Source: Streptomyces djakartensis
GTDB lineage: Bacteria; Actinomycetota; Actinomycetes; Streptomycetales; Streptomycetaceae
DNA length: 64,000 bases
Direction of reading: 5' to 3'
Assembly (NCBI RefSeq): GCF_014651075.1
Contig: NZ_BMWE01000007.1
Location: 186,001 to 250,000, forward strand
Part shown: piece after piece, positions 35,714 to 44,484 of the stretch
Position numbering within the stretch: the first letter of the stretch is position 1
Layout of the letters: every line of letters begins with the position of its first letter
Made by a program: the position numbers and the translations under genes
Notes under the pieces: model-generated
What the model saw: only the letters and a program-made list of their open reading frames with translations
What the model was told of the DNA's origin: nothing
The model's database searches: none

Positions 35714-36580
35714 ATGACGGACGACGTCGCAGCAGCCCGGGCCGCTGCCGAGGAGAAGTCGCTGTTCTCCCACGCGCCCGTCGACCCCGATGCCACCGTC
35801 GCCTACGGTGACCATCCCGACCAGGTGATCGACTTCTACGCCCCGCGCGGCGAGACCGGCCCGGGCGGGCCCGCCCCGGTCGTCGTCGTGCTGCACGGCG
35901 GTGTCTGGCGGGCGCCCTACGACCGGCGTCACATCAGCCCCTTCGCGGGCTTCCTCGCACGTCACGGATTCGCCGTCGCCAGTGTCGAGTACCGGCGCGG
36001 CGGTGACGACGACTCGGTCGCCGGCCGCTGGCCCGACACCCTCGACGACGTCGCCGCCGCGCTGGACGCCCTTCCGGCGTTCGTACGGGAGCTGCTGCCG
36101 CAGGCCGACCCGCGCCGTACGGTCCTCACCGGCCACTCGGCGGGCGGGCATCTCGCGCTGTGGGGCGCGGCCCGGCACGTCCTTCCGGCCCACTCGCCCT
36201 GGCGCACGGACATCCCGGCGGCCCTGCGCGGTGTGGTCGCGCTCGCCCCGATCGCGGACTTCACAATCGCCGACAAGCTGGACGTGTGCGGGGGCGGCGT
36301 GCGCCAGTTCCTGGGCGGGGACGAGCACTTCGCCGAACGGCAGCCGTACGCGGACCCCGCGCTGCTGCTGCCCACCGGCATCGCCACGACCCTCGTGCAG
36401 GGCCGTGCCGACCTCGACGTGCCGCAGGCCGTCACCGAGTCCTACGCGGAAGCGGCGGCGAAGGCGGGGGAGATGGTCGGCGTGACCCTGCTCGCGGGCG
36501 TCGGGCACTTCCCGCTCATCGACCCGGCGGCGGACGCGTGCGCGGTGGTGGTGGAGGAGATCGCCCAACTGGCCTGGTGA
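35714..36580 (+). CDS. Alpha/beta hydrolase, probable kynurenine formamidase
   Basis: 288 residues. VVVVLHGGVWRAPYDRRHIS carries the HGGxW oxyanion motif (His61) and VLTGHSAGGHLALWGA the nucleophile Ser142; the Asp and His are likely in GRADLDVP and AGVGHFPL. HGGxW plus GHSAGG is characteristic of kynurenine formamidases of the alpha/beta type (Bna7-like), and from memory S. coelicolor SCO3644 is annotated so next to kynA-kynU. It would hydrolyse N-formylkynurenine between KynA and KynU. Here it is separated from them by the opposite-strand tct-usp operon. A generic carboxylesterase remains possible. Confidence 0.75.
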   Translation: MTDDVAAARAAAEEKSLFSHAPVDPDATVAYGDHPDQVIDFYAPRGETGPGGPAPVVVVLHGGVWRAPYDRRHISPFAGFLARHGFAVASVEYRRGGDDDSVAGRWPDTLDDVAAALDALPAFVRELLPQADPRRTVLTGHSAGGHLALWGAARHVLPAHSPWRTDIPAALRGVVALAPIADFTIADKLDVCGGGVRQFLGGDEHFAERQPYADPALLLPTGIATTLVQGRADLDVPQAVTESYAEAAAKAGEMVGVTLLAGVGHFPLIDPAADACAVVVEEIAQLAW

Positions 36581-36589
36581 ACGGTCCTT

Positions 36590-36606
36590 CTGCCCCCTGG
36601 GGGCAG
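36590..36606 (+). terminator. Compact hairpin after the hydrolase
   Basis: CTGCCCCC-T-GGGGGCAG, 8-bp arms around one base, 9 nt after the stop. A possible terminator with an unusually tight loop. Confidence 0.4.
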
Positions 36607-36619
36607 CCCCCCGGGTCAT

Positions 36620-36637
36620 CCCCGTAGTACCTGAGAG
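36620..36637. promoter_or_regulatory. 18-bp element CCCCGTAGTACCTGAGAG, copy 1
   Basis: Identical to 41050-41067. It lies 105 bp upstream of the first gene of the operon that ends in a histidine kinase/response regulator pair. Here it is extended to GTAG-N10-CTAC. Probable promoter/operator recognised by one or both NarL-type regulators. Confidence 0.6.
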
Positions 36638-36742
36638 CTACGCCGCGGATGAGTCCCGAGGCGGGACGCGGACGACGAGGTCCGCTCCGTAGTTTCCCTT
36701 TCACGCAGCCCCGACGGCCGGGTGCGCTGGAGGGGGACGACC

Positions 36743-37735
36743 ATGGGGCTCGCACCGAACCACCGCCGTGCCAGGCGCCGTTCAGGCCGTTGGCGGCGGG
36801 CCGCGCTCGCCGTCCTCGTCGCCGGTGCGGTGGTCTTCCCGCTGTCCGCGGCGGGGCGCCCGGAGATCCCGGCACCACCGCCCGCCTCCCTCCCTCCGCT
36901 CGACGCCTCGACGCTCGACGAGGCGTACGCGGCCAACCGCGCGGGCGCCGCCGAGGCCGCCCGCATGGCCGCCGCCCACCACGACCGTGACCGGGCGGCG
37001 GCGGACCGGTACCTCGCTTCCCCGGCACGGCAGCTGCTGCGCTTCGACGGCCGGGGCTCCGGCCGGGTGACGGAAGTCCTGGGCGACCTCGCCCGCGCCG
37101 ACCGCGTCGCCGTCCTGGTCCCCGGCTCCGACACCGGCATCGACACCTACGGCCGGTTCCACGCGGCGGCCGCCGCACTGCACGAGCGGCTCACCCGGCA
37201 GGCCCCGGCGGGCACGCGCACCGCGGTGGTCGCCTGGCTGGGCTACGAGACGCCGGGCACGGTCAGCGCCACGGTGACCACGACCGGCAGAGCCGAGCAG
37301 GCGGCCCCGCACCTGCGCGCCCTCGTCGCCGACCTGCGTGCCGTCGCGGGCCCCGGGCCACGCATCTCGCTGCTGTGCCACTCGTACGGCTCGGTCGTCT
37401 GCGGCCGTGCCGCCGCCGGGCTCGCCGTCGACGACATCGCCCTCCTCGGCAGCCCCGGCACGGGCGCCGACACCGCCGCCGACCTGCGCACCCGCGCCCG
37501 CGTCTGGGCGGCCCGGGGCGGTGACGACTGGGTGGAGAACGTCCCGCACCTCAGCGCGGACCTGTTCGGCACCACCGTCGGCTTCGGCACCGACCCCGTC
37601 ACCCCGGCCTTCGGCGCCCACGTGTTCGCGGCGGGCGACGGCGGCCACAGCGACTACTTCCGGCCCGGCTCGGCCTCCCTGACCAACCTGACCCGGATCG
37701 TCCTGGGCGAGACGAAGGCGGTGACCCATGACTGA
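36743..37735 (+). CDS. Exported alpha/beta hydrolase, DUF1023 type
   Basis: 330 residues from ATG 36743 with GGAGGGGG upstream. The N-terminus is a signal sequence or membrane anchor (RRAALAVLVAGAVVFPLSAAG). The hydrolase domain has VAVLVPGSDTGIDTYGRFH, AVVAWLGYETPG and the nucleophile elbow LLCHSYGSVVCGRA with Ser214; AAGDGGHSDYF is a likely His region. DUF1023 proteins are actinobacterial secreted or envelope hydrolases of unknown substrate. It overlaps the acyltransferase gene by 8 bp, starting a four-gene operon. Confidence 0.85.
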   Translation: MGLAPNHRRARRRSGRWRRAALAVLVAGAVVFPLSAAGRPEIPAPPPASLPPLDASTLDEAYAANRAGAAEAARMAAAHHDRDRAAADRYLASPARQLLRFDGRGSGRVTEVLGDLARADRVAVLVPGSDTGIDTYGRFHAAAAALHERLTRQAPAGTRTAVVAWLGYETPGTVSATVTTTGRAEQAAPHLRALVADLRAVAGPGPRISLLCHSYGSVVCGRAAAGLAVDDIALLGSPGTGADTAADLRTRARVWAARGGDDWVENVPHLSADLFGTTVGFGTDPVTPAFGAHVFAAGDGGHSDYFRPGSASLTNLTRIVLGETKAVTHD

Positions 37736-38936
37736 CATCGGTGTACGAGCCCTCCGCACGGGCCTGAGGCGCGGTGCCGACCGCATCGGCGCGGCCACCC
37801 CGGCCGACCGGGACCGCGCCGTGGACGCCCTGCGCGCCGCCGCCGTCCTCGGGGTCGTCCTCGGCCACTGGCTGGTCACGGCCCTGGTCGCCGACAGCGG
37901 CACCCTGCGCACGGACAGCCCGCTGCGGCACCTGCCCTGGCTGACGCCGGTCTCCTGGGTGTTCCAGACGCTCGCCGTGTTCTTCCTGGTAGGCGGTCAC
38001 GTCGCCACCCGCGGTCATGCCTCGGCCCGGGCCCGCGGCATCCCGTACCACCGCTGGCTGACGTCCCGTCTGACCCGGCTGTTCACACCGGTCGCCGCCG
38101 TCCTCGGCCTGTGGACGGTCGCGGCTCTCGGGCTGCTGCTGTCGGGTGCCGAGTTCGGGACGGTGCGGACACTGGTGAAGCTGGCACTGTCCCCGCTGTG
38201 GTTCCTCGTGGTGTTCGCCGCGCTGACGGCGGCGACGCCGCTGCTGGCACGGCTCAACCCGCTCTGGCCGCTGGCCGTCGTCCTCCATGCGGACCTGGTG
38301 CGCTTCGGCCTCGGCGGCCCCTCCTGGCTGGGCTGGGTGAACGTGGCGGCCGGCTGGATGGTGCCCTTCACGCTGGGCGCGGCCTGGACCCGGGGCGAGC
38401 TGGAGGGGCGCCGCGCGGGCTGGGTCCTGCTCACCGGCGGGGCTGCGGCGACCGCCGGGCTCGTCGCGTGGGCGGGCTACCCGGCGTCCATGGTCGGGGT
38501 GCCGGGTGAGGGCGTGTCCAACCTGGACCCGCCGACGCTGGCCGCCGTCACCTTCGGACTGGCCCAGTGCGGTCTCGCCCTGCTGCTGCGCGAGCGGCTG
38601 CGCCGGGCGACGCGCCGGCCCGTGGCGTGGGCGGCGGTGGCAGCCGTCAACCTCTTCGCGATGACCGTCTTCCTGTGGCACCAGACCGCCCTGATGGCCA
38701 CCACGGCCACCGGCCTCCTCGCCGGCCGGCTCCCCGGGCTGCACACCCGGCCCGACGATCTGGGCTGGGTGGGGGCCCGGCTGCTCTGGCTGCCGGTGTT
38801 CGCCCTGGTTCTGGTGGTCTGCTGGGCCGCCTTCCGGTTCTTCGAGCGGGGCCGTGGCCGGAGCGGTGGGTCGCGGGTGGTGCGGGCACACCGTCCGTCC
38901 GGCCGGGGCACGGCGGTGAAGGCGCGTCATGTCTAG
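37728..38936 (+). CDS. Acyltransferase-3 family membrane protein
   Basis: 402 residues, about ten transmembrane helices. DRDRAVDALRAAAVLGVVLGHWLV has the family's Arg/His start motif, with FQTLAVFFLVGGHVA, HRWLTSRLTRLFTPVAAVLGLW, SPLWFLVVFAALTA and MTVFLWHQTALMATTA. Such proteins O-acylate envelope sugars, lipids or antibiotics. Tight coupling with a DUF1023 hydrolase and a two-component system suggests an envelope-modification operon. Overlaps both neighbours by 8 bp. Confidence 0.85.
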   Translation: MTDIGVRALRTGLRRGADRIGAATPADRDRAVDALRAAAVLGVVLGHWLVTALVADSGTLRTDSPLRHLPWLTPVSWVFQTLAVFFLVGGHVATRGHASARARGIPYHRWLTSRLTRLFTPVAAVLGLWTVAALGLLLSGAEFGTVRTLVKLALSPLWFLVVFAALTAATPLLARLNPLWPLAVVLHADLVRFGLGGPSWLGWVNVAAGWMVPFTLGAAWTRGELEGRRAGWVLLTGGAAATAGLVAWAGYPASMVGVPGEGVSNLDPPTLAAVTFGLAQCGLALLLRERLRRATRRPVAWAAVAAVNLFAMTVFLWHQTALMATTATGLLAGRLPGLHTRPDDLGWVGARLLWLPVFALVLVVCWAAFRFFERGRGRSGGSRVVRAHRPSGRGTAVKARHV

Positions 38937-40350
38937 GCTTGGCCGGGTGACGGACTCGGGGGTGGGCCGCGCGCTGCGGGCGCGCGGCAAGGGCTGGCTG
39001 CGGGCACTGCGTGACGACCTGTGGACCACCCGGGCCGATCCGCTGCCGCCCTCCGCCTGGCTGCGCTGGCTGCCGCACGGGCTGATGTGCCTGGCCGCAT
39101 TCGGCATCACGGTCGGCGGCGCGGGCGACATGGGCGGCAACGGCCATCTGGTCCCCAGCCTGGCCTTCCTGATCGCGGTCGCACAGGGCGGAGCCGTGGT
39201 GCTGGGGCTGTGGCGGCCGGTCCTGGCGTGGTTGCTGACGATGGGCACCTTCGTCGTGGCCGCCGTCATCCTGCGCACCCGGCTGGGCTTCGACCCGGAG
39301 ACCTACACCTGGCCGTGGACCGCGGCCGGGATCATCGGCCTGCTGTGCGTGCTGCTGCTGCTCGCTCTGCGGGTGCCCACCCGGGCGGCGGTGGCGGCAC
39401 TGGCAGTGACCGCACTGGTCACCTTCGCCCTCGAGAGCCTGGTCAGGGGGGTGGCCTACGACGACACGGGGATGATCGCGGTCCCGCTGTCCGCCGTCGT
39501 CGTGGTCGTCGGCACCGCCCTGCGCGGTCGCCGCGAGGCCCGCGCGCAACTCGTCGAGCAGACCACGCTCACCGCCGAGGAGCGCACCCGGCGCACCCTG
39601 CTGGAAGAGCGCAGCCGCATAGCGCGGGAGCTGCACGACGTGGTGGCCCACCACATGTCGGTCATCTCCATCCAGGCGCAGGTCGCCCCGCACCTGGTCG
39701 AGAACCCGCCCGACGAGCTCAAGGAGAACCTCGCGGGCATCCGGCAGAACGCGCTGGACGCGCTGACCGAGCTGCGCCGGGTGCTGGGCGTGCTGCGCTC
39801 GGAGCAGGGGCCGGGGGAGCCGTTCACCGACCACGCCCCGCAGCCCACCCTGGACCGGCTCGACGCGCTGGTGGAGAACACCCGGGCCGCCGGCCGCGAG
39901 GTCACCGTCGAGATCGACGGCGAGCGGCGCCCGCTGCCGTCCGGCGTGGAGCTGTCGGCGTACCGGATCGTGCAGGAGGCACTGAGCAACGTCCTGCGGC
40001 ACGCGCCCGGCGCGAGCGCCAAGGTCCGTCTCACGTACCGGCGGGACGGACTGGAGGTGGAGATAGTCAACTCCCGGCCGACCGGCCCCGCACCGCCGTC
40101 CAAGGGCGCGGGACACGGACTGCTCGGGATGCGGGAGCGCGTCGCGATGCTCGGTGGCACCATGACGGCCCACCCGTGGCACTGGGACGGCTTCAAGGTC
40201 AGCGCCTTCCTCCCGGACACACCACCCGGTGACACACCGGCCGCCGGGACGCCATCGGCCGACGGGCCGGGCACCGACCGCACCACCCACCTCATCTCCT
40301 ACGACTTCCCCGACTCCGACTTCACCGACCCCGAGGCAGGAACCCCATGA
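38929..40350 (+). CDS. NarL-type sensor histidine kinase 1
   Basis: 473 residues. Multi-span N-terminal membrane sensor (WLPHGLMCLAAFGITVGGAG, LIAVAQGGAVVLGLWRPVLAWLL, IIGLLCVLLLLALRVPTRAAVAALAV). HisKA_3 dimerisation domain with phospho-acceptor His236 (RIARELHDVVAHHMSVISIQ), then HATPase_c (VELSAYRIVQEALSNVLRHAPG, GAGHGLLGMRERVAMLGG). No large extracytoplasmic loop, so it probably senses a membrane-borne cue. Coupled to response regulator 1 through ATGA. Close paralogue of the kinase at 41133. Confidence 0.95.
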   Translation: MSRLGRVTDSGVGRALRARGKGWLRALRDDLWTTRADPLPPSAWLRWLPHGLMCLAAFGITVGGAGDMGGNGHLVPSLAFLIAVAQGGAVVLGLWRPVLAWLLTMGTFVVAAVILRTRLGFDPETYTWPWTAAGIIGLLCVLLLLALRVPTRAAVAALAVTALVTFALESLVRGVAYDDTGMIAVPLSAVVVVVGTALRGRREARAQLVEQTTLTAEERTRRTLLEERSRIARELHDVVAHHMSVISIQAQVAPHLVENPPDELKENLAGIRQNALDALTELRRVLGVLRSEQGPGEPFTDHAPQPTLDRLDALVENTRAAGREVTVEIDGERRPLPSGVELSAYRIVQEALSNVLRHAPGASAKVRLTYRRDGLEVEIVNSRPTGPAPPSKGAGHGLLGMRERVAMLGGTMTAHPWHWDGFKVSAFLPDTPPGDTPAAGTPSADGPGTDRTTHLISYDFPDSDFTDPEAGTP

Positions 40351-41030
40351 CGAGCAGCTCCGGCCGGCCCATCCGGGTTCTCATCGTCGACGACCAGGCG
40401 ATGGTCCGGCAGGGCTTCACCGTGCTGCTCGGCACCCAGCCCGGCATCGAGGTCGTCGGCGAGGCGAAGGACGGGGAGGGCGGCGTCGCGCGGGCCGCCG
40501 AACTCGCCCCGGACGTCGTCCTGATGGACATCCGCATGCCCGGGATGGGCGGCATCGAGGCCACCGAGCGCATCACGGCGGCGCACCCGGACATGAGGGT
40601 GCTGGTGCTCACCACCTTCGACCTCGACGAGTACGTGTACGACGCGCTGCGTGCCGGAGCCTCCGGGTTCCTGCTGAAGGACGCCTCCTCGGACCAGCTG
40701 GCCGAGGCGGTACGGGTGATCGCGGCGGGGGACGCGCTGCTCGCCCCGGGCATCACCCGCAAGCTGATCGCCGAGTTCTCCCGGCTGGACGACCGGCCCC
40801 GCAGCCCGCTCAAGGAACGCATCGGCGACCTGACCGAGCGGGAGACGGAGGTACTCGCCCTGATCGCGCAGGGCCTGTCGAACGCGGAGATCGCCCGGCA
40901 CCTGTTCGTCGCCGAGCAGACGGTGAAGACCCACGTGGGCCGGATCCTGGTGAAGCTGGGCCTGCGGGACCGGACGCAGGCGGCGGTGTTCGCCTACGAG
41001 TCGGGGCTGGTACGTCCGTCGGGGTACTGA
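40347..41030 (+). CDS. NarL/FixJ response regulator 1
   Basis: 227 residues. Receiver domain with acidic pair DDQ and phospho-acceptor Asp61 (DVVLMDIRMPG), the switch VLVLTTFDLDEYVYDALRAG and Lys in GFLLKDA. C-terminal LuxR HTH (LTEREVEVL-type: LTERETEVLALIAQGLSNAEIARHLFVAEQTVKTHVGRIL). Partner of the kinase ending at 40350. Very similar to response regulator 2, so cross-binding of DNA sites is likely. Confidence 0.96.
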   Translation: MTSSSGRPIRVLIVDDQAMVRQGFTVLLGTQPGIEVVGEAKDGEGGVARAAELAPDVVLMDIRMPGMGGIEATERITAAHPDMRVLVLTTFDLDEYVYDALRAGASGFLLKDASSDQLAEAVRVIAAGDALLAPGITRKLIAEFSRLDDRPRSPLKERIGDLTERETEVLALIAQGLSNAEIARHLFVAEQTVKTHVGRILVKLGLRDRTQAAVFAYESGLVRPSGY

Positions 41031-41049
41031 CTCCGGGCCCCGGGGCCCG

Positions 41050-41067
41050 CCCCGTAGTACCTGAGAG
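41050..41067. promoter_or_regulatory. 18-bp element CCCCGTAGTACCTGAGAG, copy 2
   Basis: Identical to 36620-36637; 65 bp upstream of the GTG start of the second histidine kinase, immediately followed by GGACCCTGAGGGACC, a further dyad. Position suits an autoregulatory operator/promoter. Confidence 0.6.
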
Positions 41068-41132
41068 GGACCCTGAGGGACCCCCCTCCAAGGGGACGAC
41101 CGGGACCCGGGGGCCCGCTTACCGTTCTGTCC

Positions 41133-42473
41133 GTGACCGAGACGACTCACATCCAGACCACGCCGCCGGGGCCCGGGACCAAGCCGCGCAGCCCGGAGTA
41201 CCGGGTGGCCGTGGACTCCCTGCGCCGACTGCGACAGGACCTGATCCACGACGCGTTCGCCTACCGGCCGCTGCCGCGCAGGAGCACGGACGGGCGGATC
41301 ATCCGGCGGCTGCCCGGCCGCCTGCGGGAGTACGCGACCTGGACGCCGCACGCGCTGATAGCCGTGGCCGCCCTGATCACGCTGCTCATCACCGGCGCCG
41401 ACACAGACGGCCACGTGCTCCTGGTCGGCCCCGTGACGGTGATCCCCGTCCTGCTGACCATGATCCGTCCGGTCGCGGCGTTCTGGGCGTCCATGGCTTC
41501 CACGCCGCTGGCGGTCATGCTCGGCAGCAACTGGGGCGAATGGCCGTGGGCCGCCGGCAGCTTCGTCTGCCATCTGACCGTGCTGACGGTCGTGGCCATG
41601 CGCACCAGGCCGCGTACGGCCGGGTGGATGTGGGCGCTGACGGCCCTGTACGCCCTGATCGCGGACAGCGGCGTCGGCCCGACCTACCTCTACGGCTCCA
41701 ACTCCGCCCCCATGCTGGTCGTCTCGGCCATGATCCTGCTCTGCGTCACCGTCTGGCACATCCGCCGGGACGCCGTACAGGAGGTCACCGCCCAGCAGAC
41801 GGTCACCGCGCACGAGCGCTCCCGCCGCACGCTGCTGGAGGAGCGCACCACGATCGCCCGCGAGCTGCACGACGTCGTCGCCCACCACATGTCGGTGGTC
41901 GCCATCCAGGCGGAGGCCGCGCCCTACCGGGTGGAGAACCCGCCGCCGGAGCTGGAGAAGGCCTTCGCCACCATCCGGGAGAACGCGGTGGCGGCCCTCA
42001 CCGAGCTGCGCCGTGTGCTGGGCGTGGTCCGCGCCGAGGACTACGAGGTCCCGGACGCCCCGCAGCCGACGCTCGCCGACCTGGACGGGCTGCTGGCCAA
42101 CGTGCGGGACGCGGGCCTGAGCGTCGAGAAGGTGGCGATCGGCGCGGTGCGTGAGCTGCCGCAGGGCGTGGAGCTGTCGGCGTACCGCATCGTGCAGGAG
42201 GCCCTGAGCAACACCCTGCGGCACGCACCGGGCGCGACCGCCCGGGTCGAGATCGGGTACGTGCTCGGCGGCCTGGGGCTGCGCATAGTCAACGGCCCGC
42301 CGCCCAACCCCGGCCTCGTCAAGCCCTCACCCGGCGCCGGACACGGCGTCACCGGCATGCGGGAGCGCGTGACGATGCTGAACGGCGAGATGACGGCGGG
42401 CCGTACGGACGACGGAGGCTACGAGGTGACGGTGTTCCTGCCGGTCCCCCTGCCGGACGAGGATGCCGCATGA
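41133..42473 (+). CDS. NarL-type sensor histidine kinase 2
   Basis: 446 residues from GTG 41133. N-terminal cytoplasmic part (VAVDSLRRLRQDLIHDAFAYRP), several membrane spans (HALIAVAALITLLITGADTD, LVGPVTVIPVLLTMIRPVAAFW), HisKA_3 with His246 (TIARELHDVVAHHMSVVAIQAEA) and HATPase_c (VELSAYRIVQEALSNTLRHAPG, GAGHGVTGMRERVTMLNG). Paralogue of kinase 1 in a tandem duplication, with its own promoter region. ATGA overlap with response regulator 2. Confidence 0.95.
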   Translation: MTETTHIQTTPPGPGTKPRSPEYRVAVDSLRRLRQDLIHDAFAYRPLPRRSTDGRIIRRLPGRLREYATWTPHALIAVAALITLLITGADTDGHVLLVGPVTVIPVLLTMIRPVAAFWASMASTPLAVMLGSNWGEWPWAAGSFVCHLTVLTVVAMRTRPRTAGWMWALTALYALIADSGVGPTYLYGSNSAPMLVVSAMILLCVTVWHIRRDAVQEVTAQQTVTAHERSRRTLLEERTTIARELHDVVAHHMSVVAIQAEAAPYRVENPPPELEKAFATIRENAVAALTELRRVLGVVRAEDYEVPDAPQPTLADLDGLLANVRDAGLSVEKVAIGAVRELPQGVELSAYRIVQEALSNTLRHAPGATARVEIGYVLGGLGLRIVNGPPPNPGLVKPSPGAGHGVTGMRERVTMLNGEMTAGRTDDGGYEVTVFLPVPLPDEDAA

Positions 42474-43135
42474 CCATTCGCGTACTGATCGCGGACGACC
42501 AGATGATGGTGCGCGAGGGCTTCTCGGTCCTGCTGAACGCGATGCCGGACATCGAGGTCGCCGGCGAGGCGGTGAACGGCCGGGAGGCCGTCGCCAAGGT
42601 CCGCGAACTCGCCCCGGACGTCGTGCTGATGGACATCCGGATGCCCGAGCTGAACGGCATCGAGGCGACCCGCGAGATCGTCGCCGCCGACGGGGCGGCG
42701 AAGGTGCTGGTGCTCACCACCTTCGACCTCGACGAGTACGTGTACCAGGCGCTGCGCGCGGGAGCCTCCGGCTTCCTCCTCAAGGACGCCTCGGCCCGCC
42801 AGCTCGCCGACGGCGTGCGCGTGGTGGCCTCCGGGGAGGCGCTCCTGGCGCCCTCGGTGACCAGACGCCTGATCACCGAGTTCTCCAAACTGTCCGAGAC
42901 GCCGCGCATGATGCCCTCCGCGCAGGCGGCGTACGGCGATCTCACCGAGCGGGAGACGGAGGTGCTGGTCCTCATCGCGCAGGGCCTGTCGAACGCGGAG
43001 ATCGCCGAGCGGCTGGTGGTCGCCGAGTCGACGATCAAGACGCATGTCAGCCGGATCCTGGTGAAGCTGGGGCTGCGGGACCGGACGCAGGCGGCGGTGT
43101 TCGCGTACGAGGCGCGGCTGGTGACACCGGGCTAG
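42470..43135 (+). CDS. NarL/FixJ response regulator 2
   Basis: 221 residues. Receiver with DDQMMVREGFSVLLNAMPDI, phospho-acceptor Asp55 (DVVLMDIRMPE), VLVLTTFDLDEYVYQALRAG and LLKDA; LuxR HTH LTERETEVLVLIAQGLSNAEIAERLVVAESTIKTHVSRIL. The output helix is nearly the same as in regulator 1 (AEIA..L.VAE.T.KTHV.RIL), consistent with shared targets. It is 73 bp upstream of the P450 gene on the same strand. Confidence 0.96.
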   Translation: MTIRVLIADDQMMVREGFSVLLNAMPDIEVAGEAVNGREAVAKVRELAPDVVLMDIRMPELNGIEATREIVAADGAAKVLVLTTFDLDEYVYQALRAGASGFLLKDASARQLADGVRVVASGEALLAPSVTRRLITEFSKLSETPRMMPSAQAAYGDLTERETEVLVLIAQGLSNAEIAERLVVAESTIKTHVSRILVKLGLRDRTQAAVFAYEARLVTPG

Positions 43136-43207
43136 CGGGGACGCCCGCCCTCGCCGACCTGTCGTCACCCCTGGTCAGCGAGGGGGGTCTGCGGCTAGCG
43201 TCCCGCC

Positions 43208-44416
43208 ATGGCTGCCGCATTCGACCCATGGGACCCGGCCTTCCTCGCCGACCCGTACCCCGCCTACGCCGAGCTGCGTGCCCAGGGCCGCGTGCACTGC
43301 TTCGAGCCCACGAACCAGTGGCTCGTCCCGCACCACGCGGACGTCTCGGCGCTGCTGCGCGACCGGCGCCTCGGACGCACCTACCAGCACCGCTTCACAC
43401 ACGAGGAGTTCGGCCGCACCGCGCCCCCGCCGGAGCACGAGCCGTTCCACACGCTCAACGACCACGGGATGCTCGACCTGGAGCCGCCGGACCACACCCG
43501 GATCCGCCGCCTGGTGTCCAAGGCGTTCACGCCGCGCACGGTGGAGCGGCTGAAGCCGTACGTGCGGGAGCTGGCGGACGAACTGGTGTCCAAGCTGGTC
43601 TCGGCCGGCGGCGGCGACCTGCTGAAGGACGTCGCCGAGCCCCTCCCCGTCGCGGTGATCGCCGAGATGCTCGGCATCCCGGAGTCCGACCGTGCCCCGC
43701 TGCGCCCCTGGTCGGCGGACATCTGCGGCATGTACGAGCTGAACCCGTCCGGGGAGACGGCGGCGAAGGCGGTCCGGGCCTCGGTCGAGTTCTCCGAGTA
43801 CCTGCGCGAACTGATCGCGGCCCGCCGCGAGGAGCCGGGCGAGGACCTCATCTCGGGCCTCATCGCCGCCCACGACGAGGGCGACCGCCTCACCGAGCAG
43901 GAGATGATCTCGACGGCGGTCCTCCTGCTGAACGCCGGGCACGAGGCCACGGTGAACGCCACGGTCAACGGCTGGTACGCCCTGTTCCGCAACCCGTCCC
44001 AGCTGGACCTGCTGCGCGCGGACCACACGCTCGTCCCCTCCGCGATCGAGGAGCTGATGCGCTACGACACACCGCTGCAGCTCTTCGAGCGCTGGGTCCT
44101 TGACGAGATCGAGATCGCCGGAACGACGATCCCGCGCGGCGCGGAGGTCGCCCTGCTCTTCGGCTCCGCCAACCACGACCCGGAGGTCTTCACCGACCCG
44201 GACCGCCTCGACCTCACCCGCGTCGGCAACCCCCACATCTCCTTCAGCGCCGGCATCCACTACTGCATCGGCGCCCCCCTGGCCCGTATGGAACTGGCCG
44301 CTTCGATGGCGGCGTTGCTGGAGAGGGCGCCGACCCTGCGCCTCGCCGCAGAACCCGAGAGGAAACCGAACTTCGTGATCAGAGGACTGGAGGGACTGGC
44401 CGTCGAGGTGGGGTGA
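43208..44416 (+). CDS. Cytochrome P450, CYP107U-like
   Basis: 402 residues. I-helix AGHEAT at 243-248, ExxR in IEELMRYDTPLQLFERWVL, haem loop FSAGIHYCIGAPLARMELAA with Cys353. The N-terminal FDPWDPAFLADPYPAYAELRAQ is typical of soluble bacterial CYP107s. By synteny (two two-component systems upstream, purA downstream) it should be the CYP107U1 orthologue, reported in S. coelicolor as needed for normal sporulation; that identity is from memory. The physiological substrate is not evident, and no ferredoxin or reductase gene is adjacent. Confidence 0.92.
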   Translation: MAAAFDPWDPAFLADPYPAYAELRAQGRVHCFEPTNQWLVPHHADVSALLRDRRLGRTYQHRFTHEEFGRTAPPPEHEPFHTLNDHGMLDLEPPDHTRIRRLVSKAFTPRTVERLKPYVRELADELVSKLVSAGGGDLLKDVAEPLPVAVIAEMLGIPESDRAPLRPWSADICGMYELNPSGETAAKAVRASVEFSEYLRELIAARREEPGEDLISGLIAAHDEGDRLTEQEMISTAVLLLNAGHEATVNATVNGWYALFRNPSQLDLLRADHTLVPSAIEELMRYDTPLQLFERWVLDEIEIAGTTIPRGAEVALLFGSANHDPEVFTDPDRLDLTRVGNPHISFSAGIHYCIGAPLARMELAASMAALLERAPTLRLAAEPERKPNFVIRGLEGLAVEVG

Positions 44417-44448
44417 GCACTACCCGGACCGAGGTGCGGTCATGTGCC

Positions 44449-44484
44449 CAGTGCTGCCAGTGCTGCCAGTGCTGCCAGTGCTGT
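44449..44484. repeat. Four tandem copies of CAGTGCTGC
   Basis: 9-bp units at 44449, 44458, 44467 and 44476; the last ends in T instead of C. The array lies between the convergent P450 and ABC-permease genes and runs into the permease stop codon. Confidence 0.8.
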
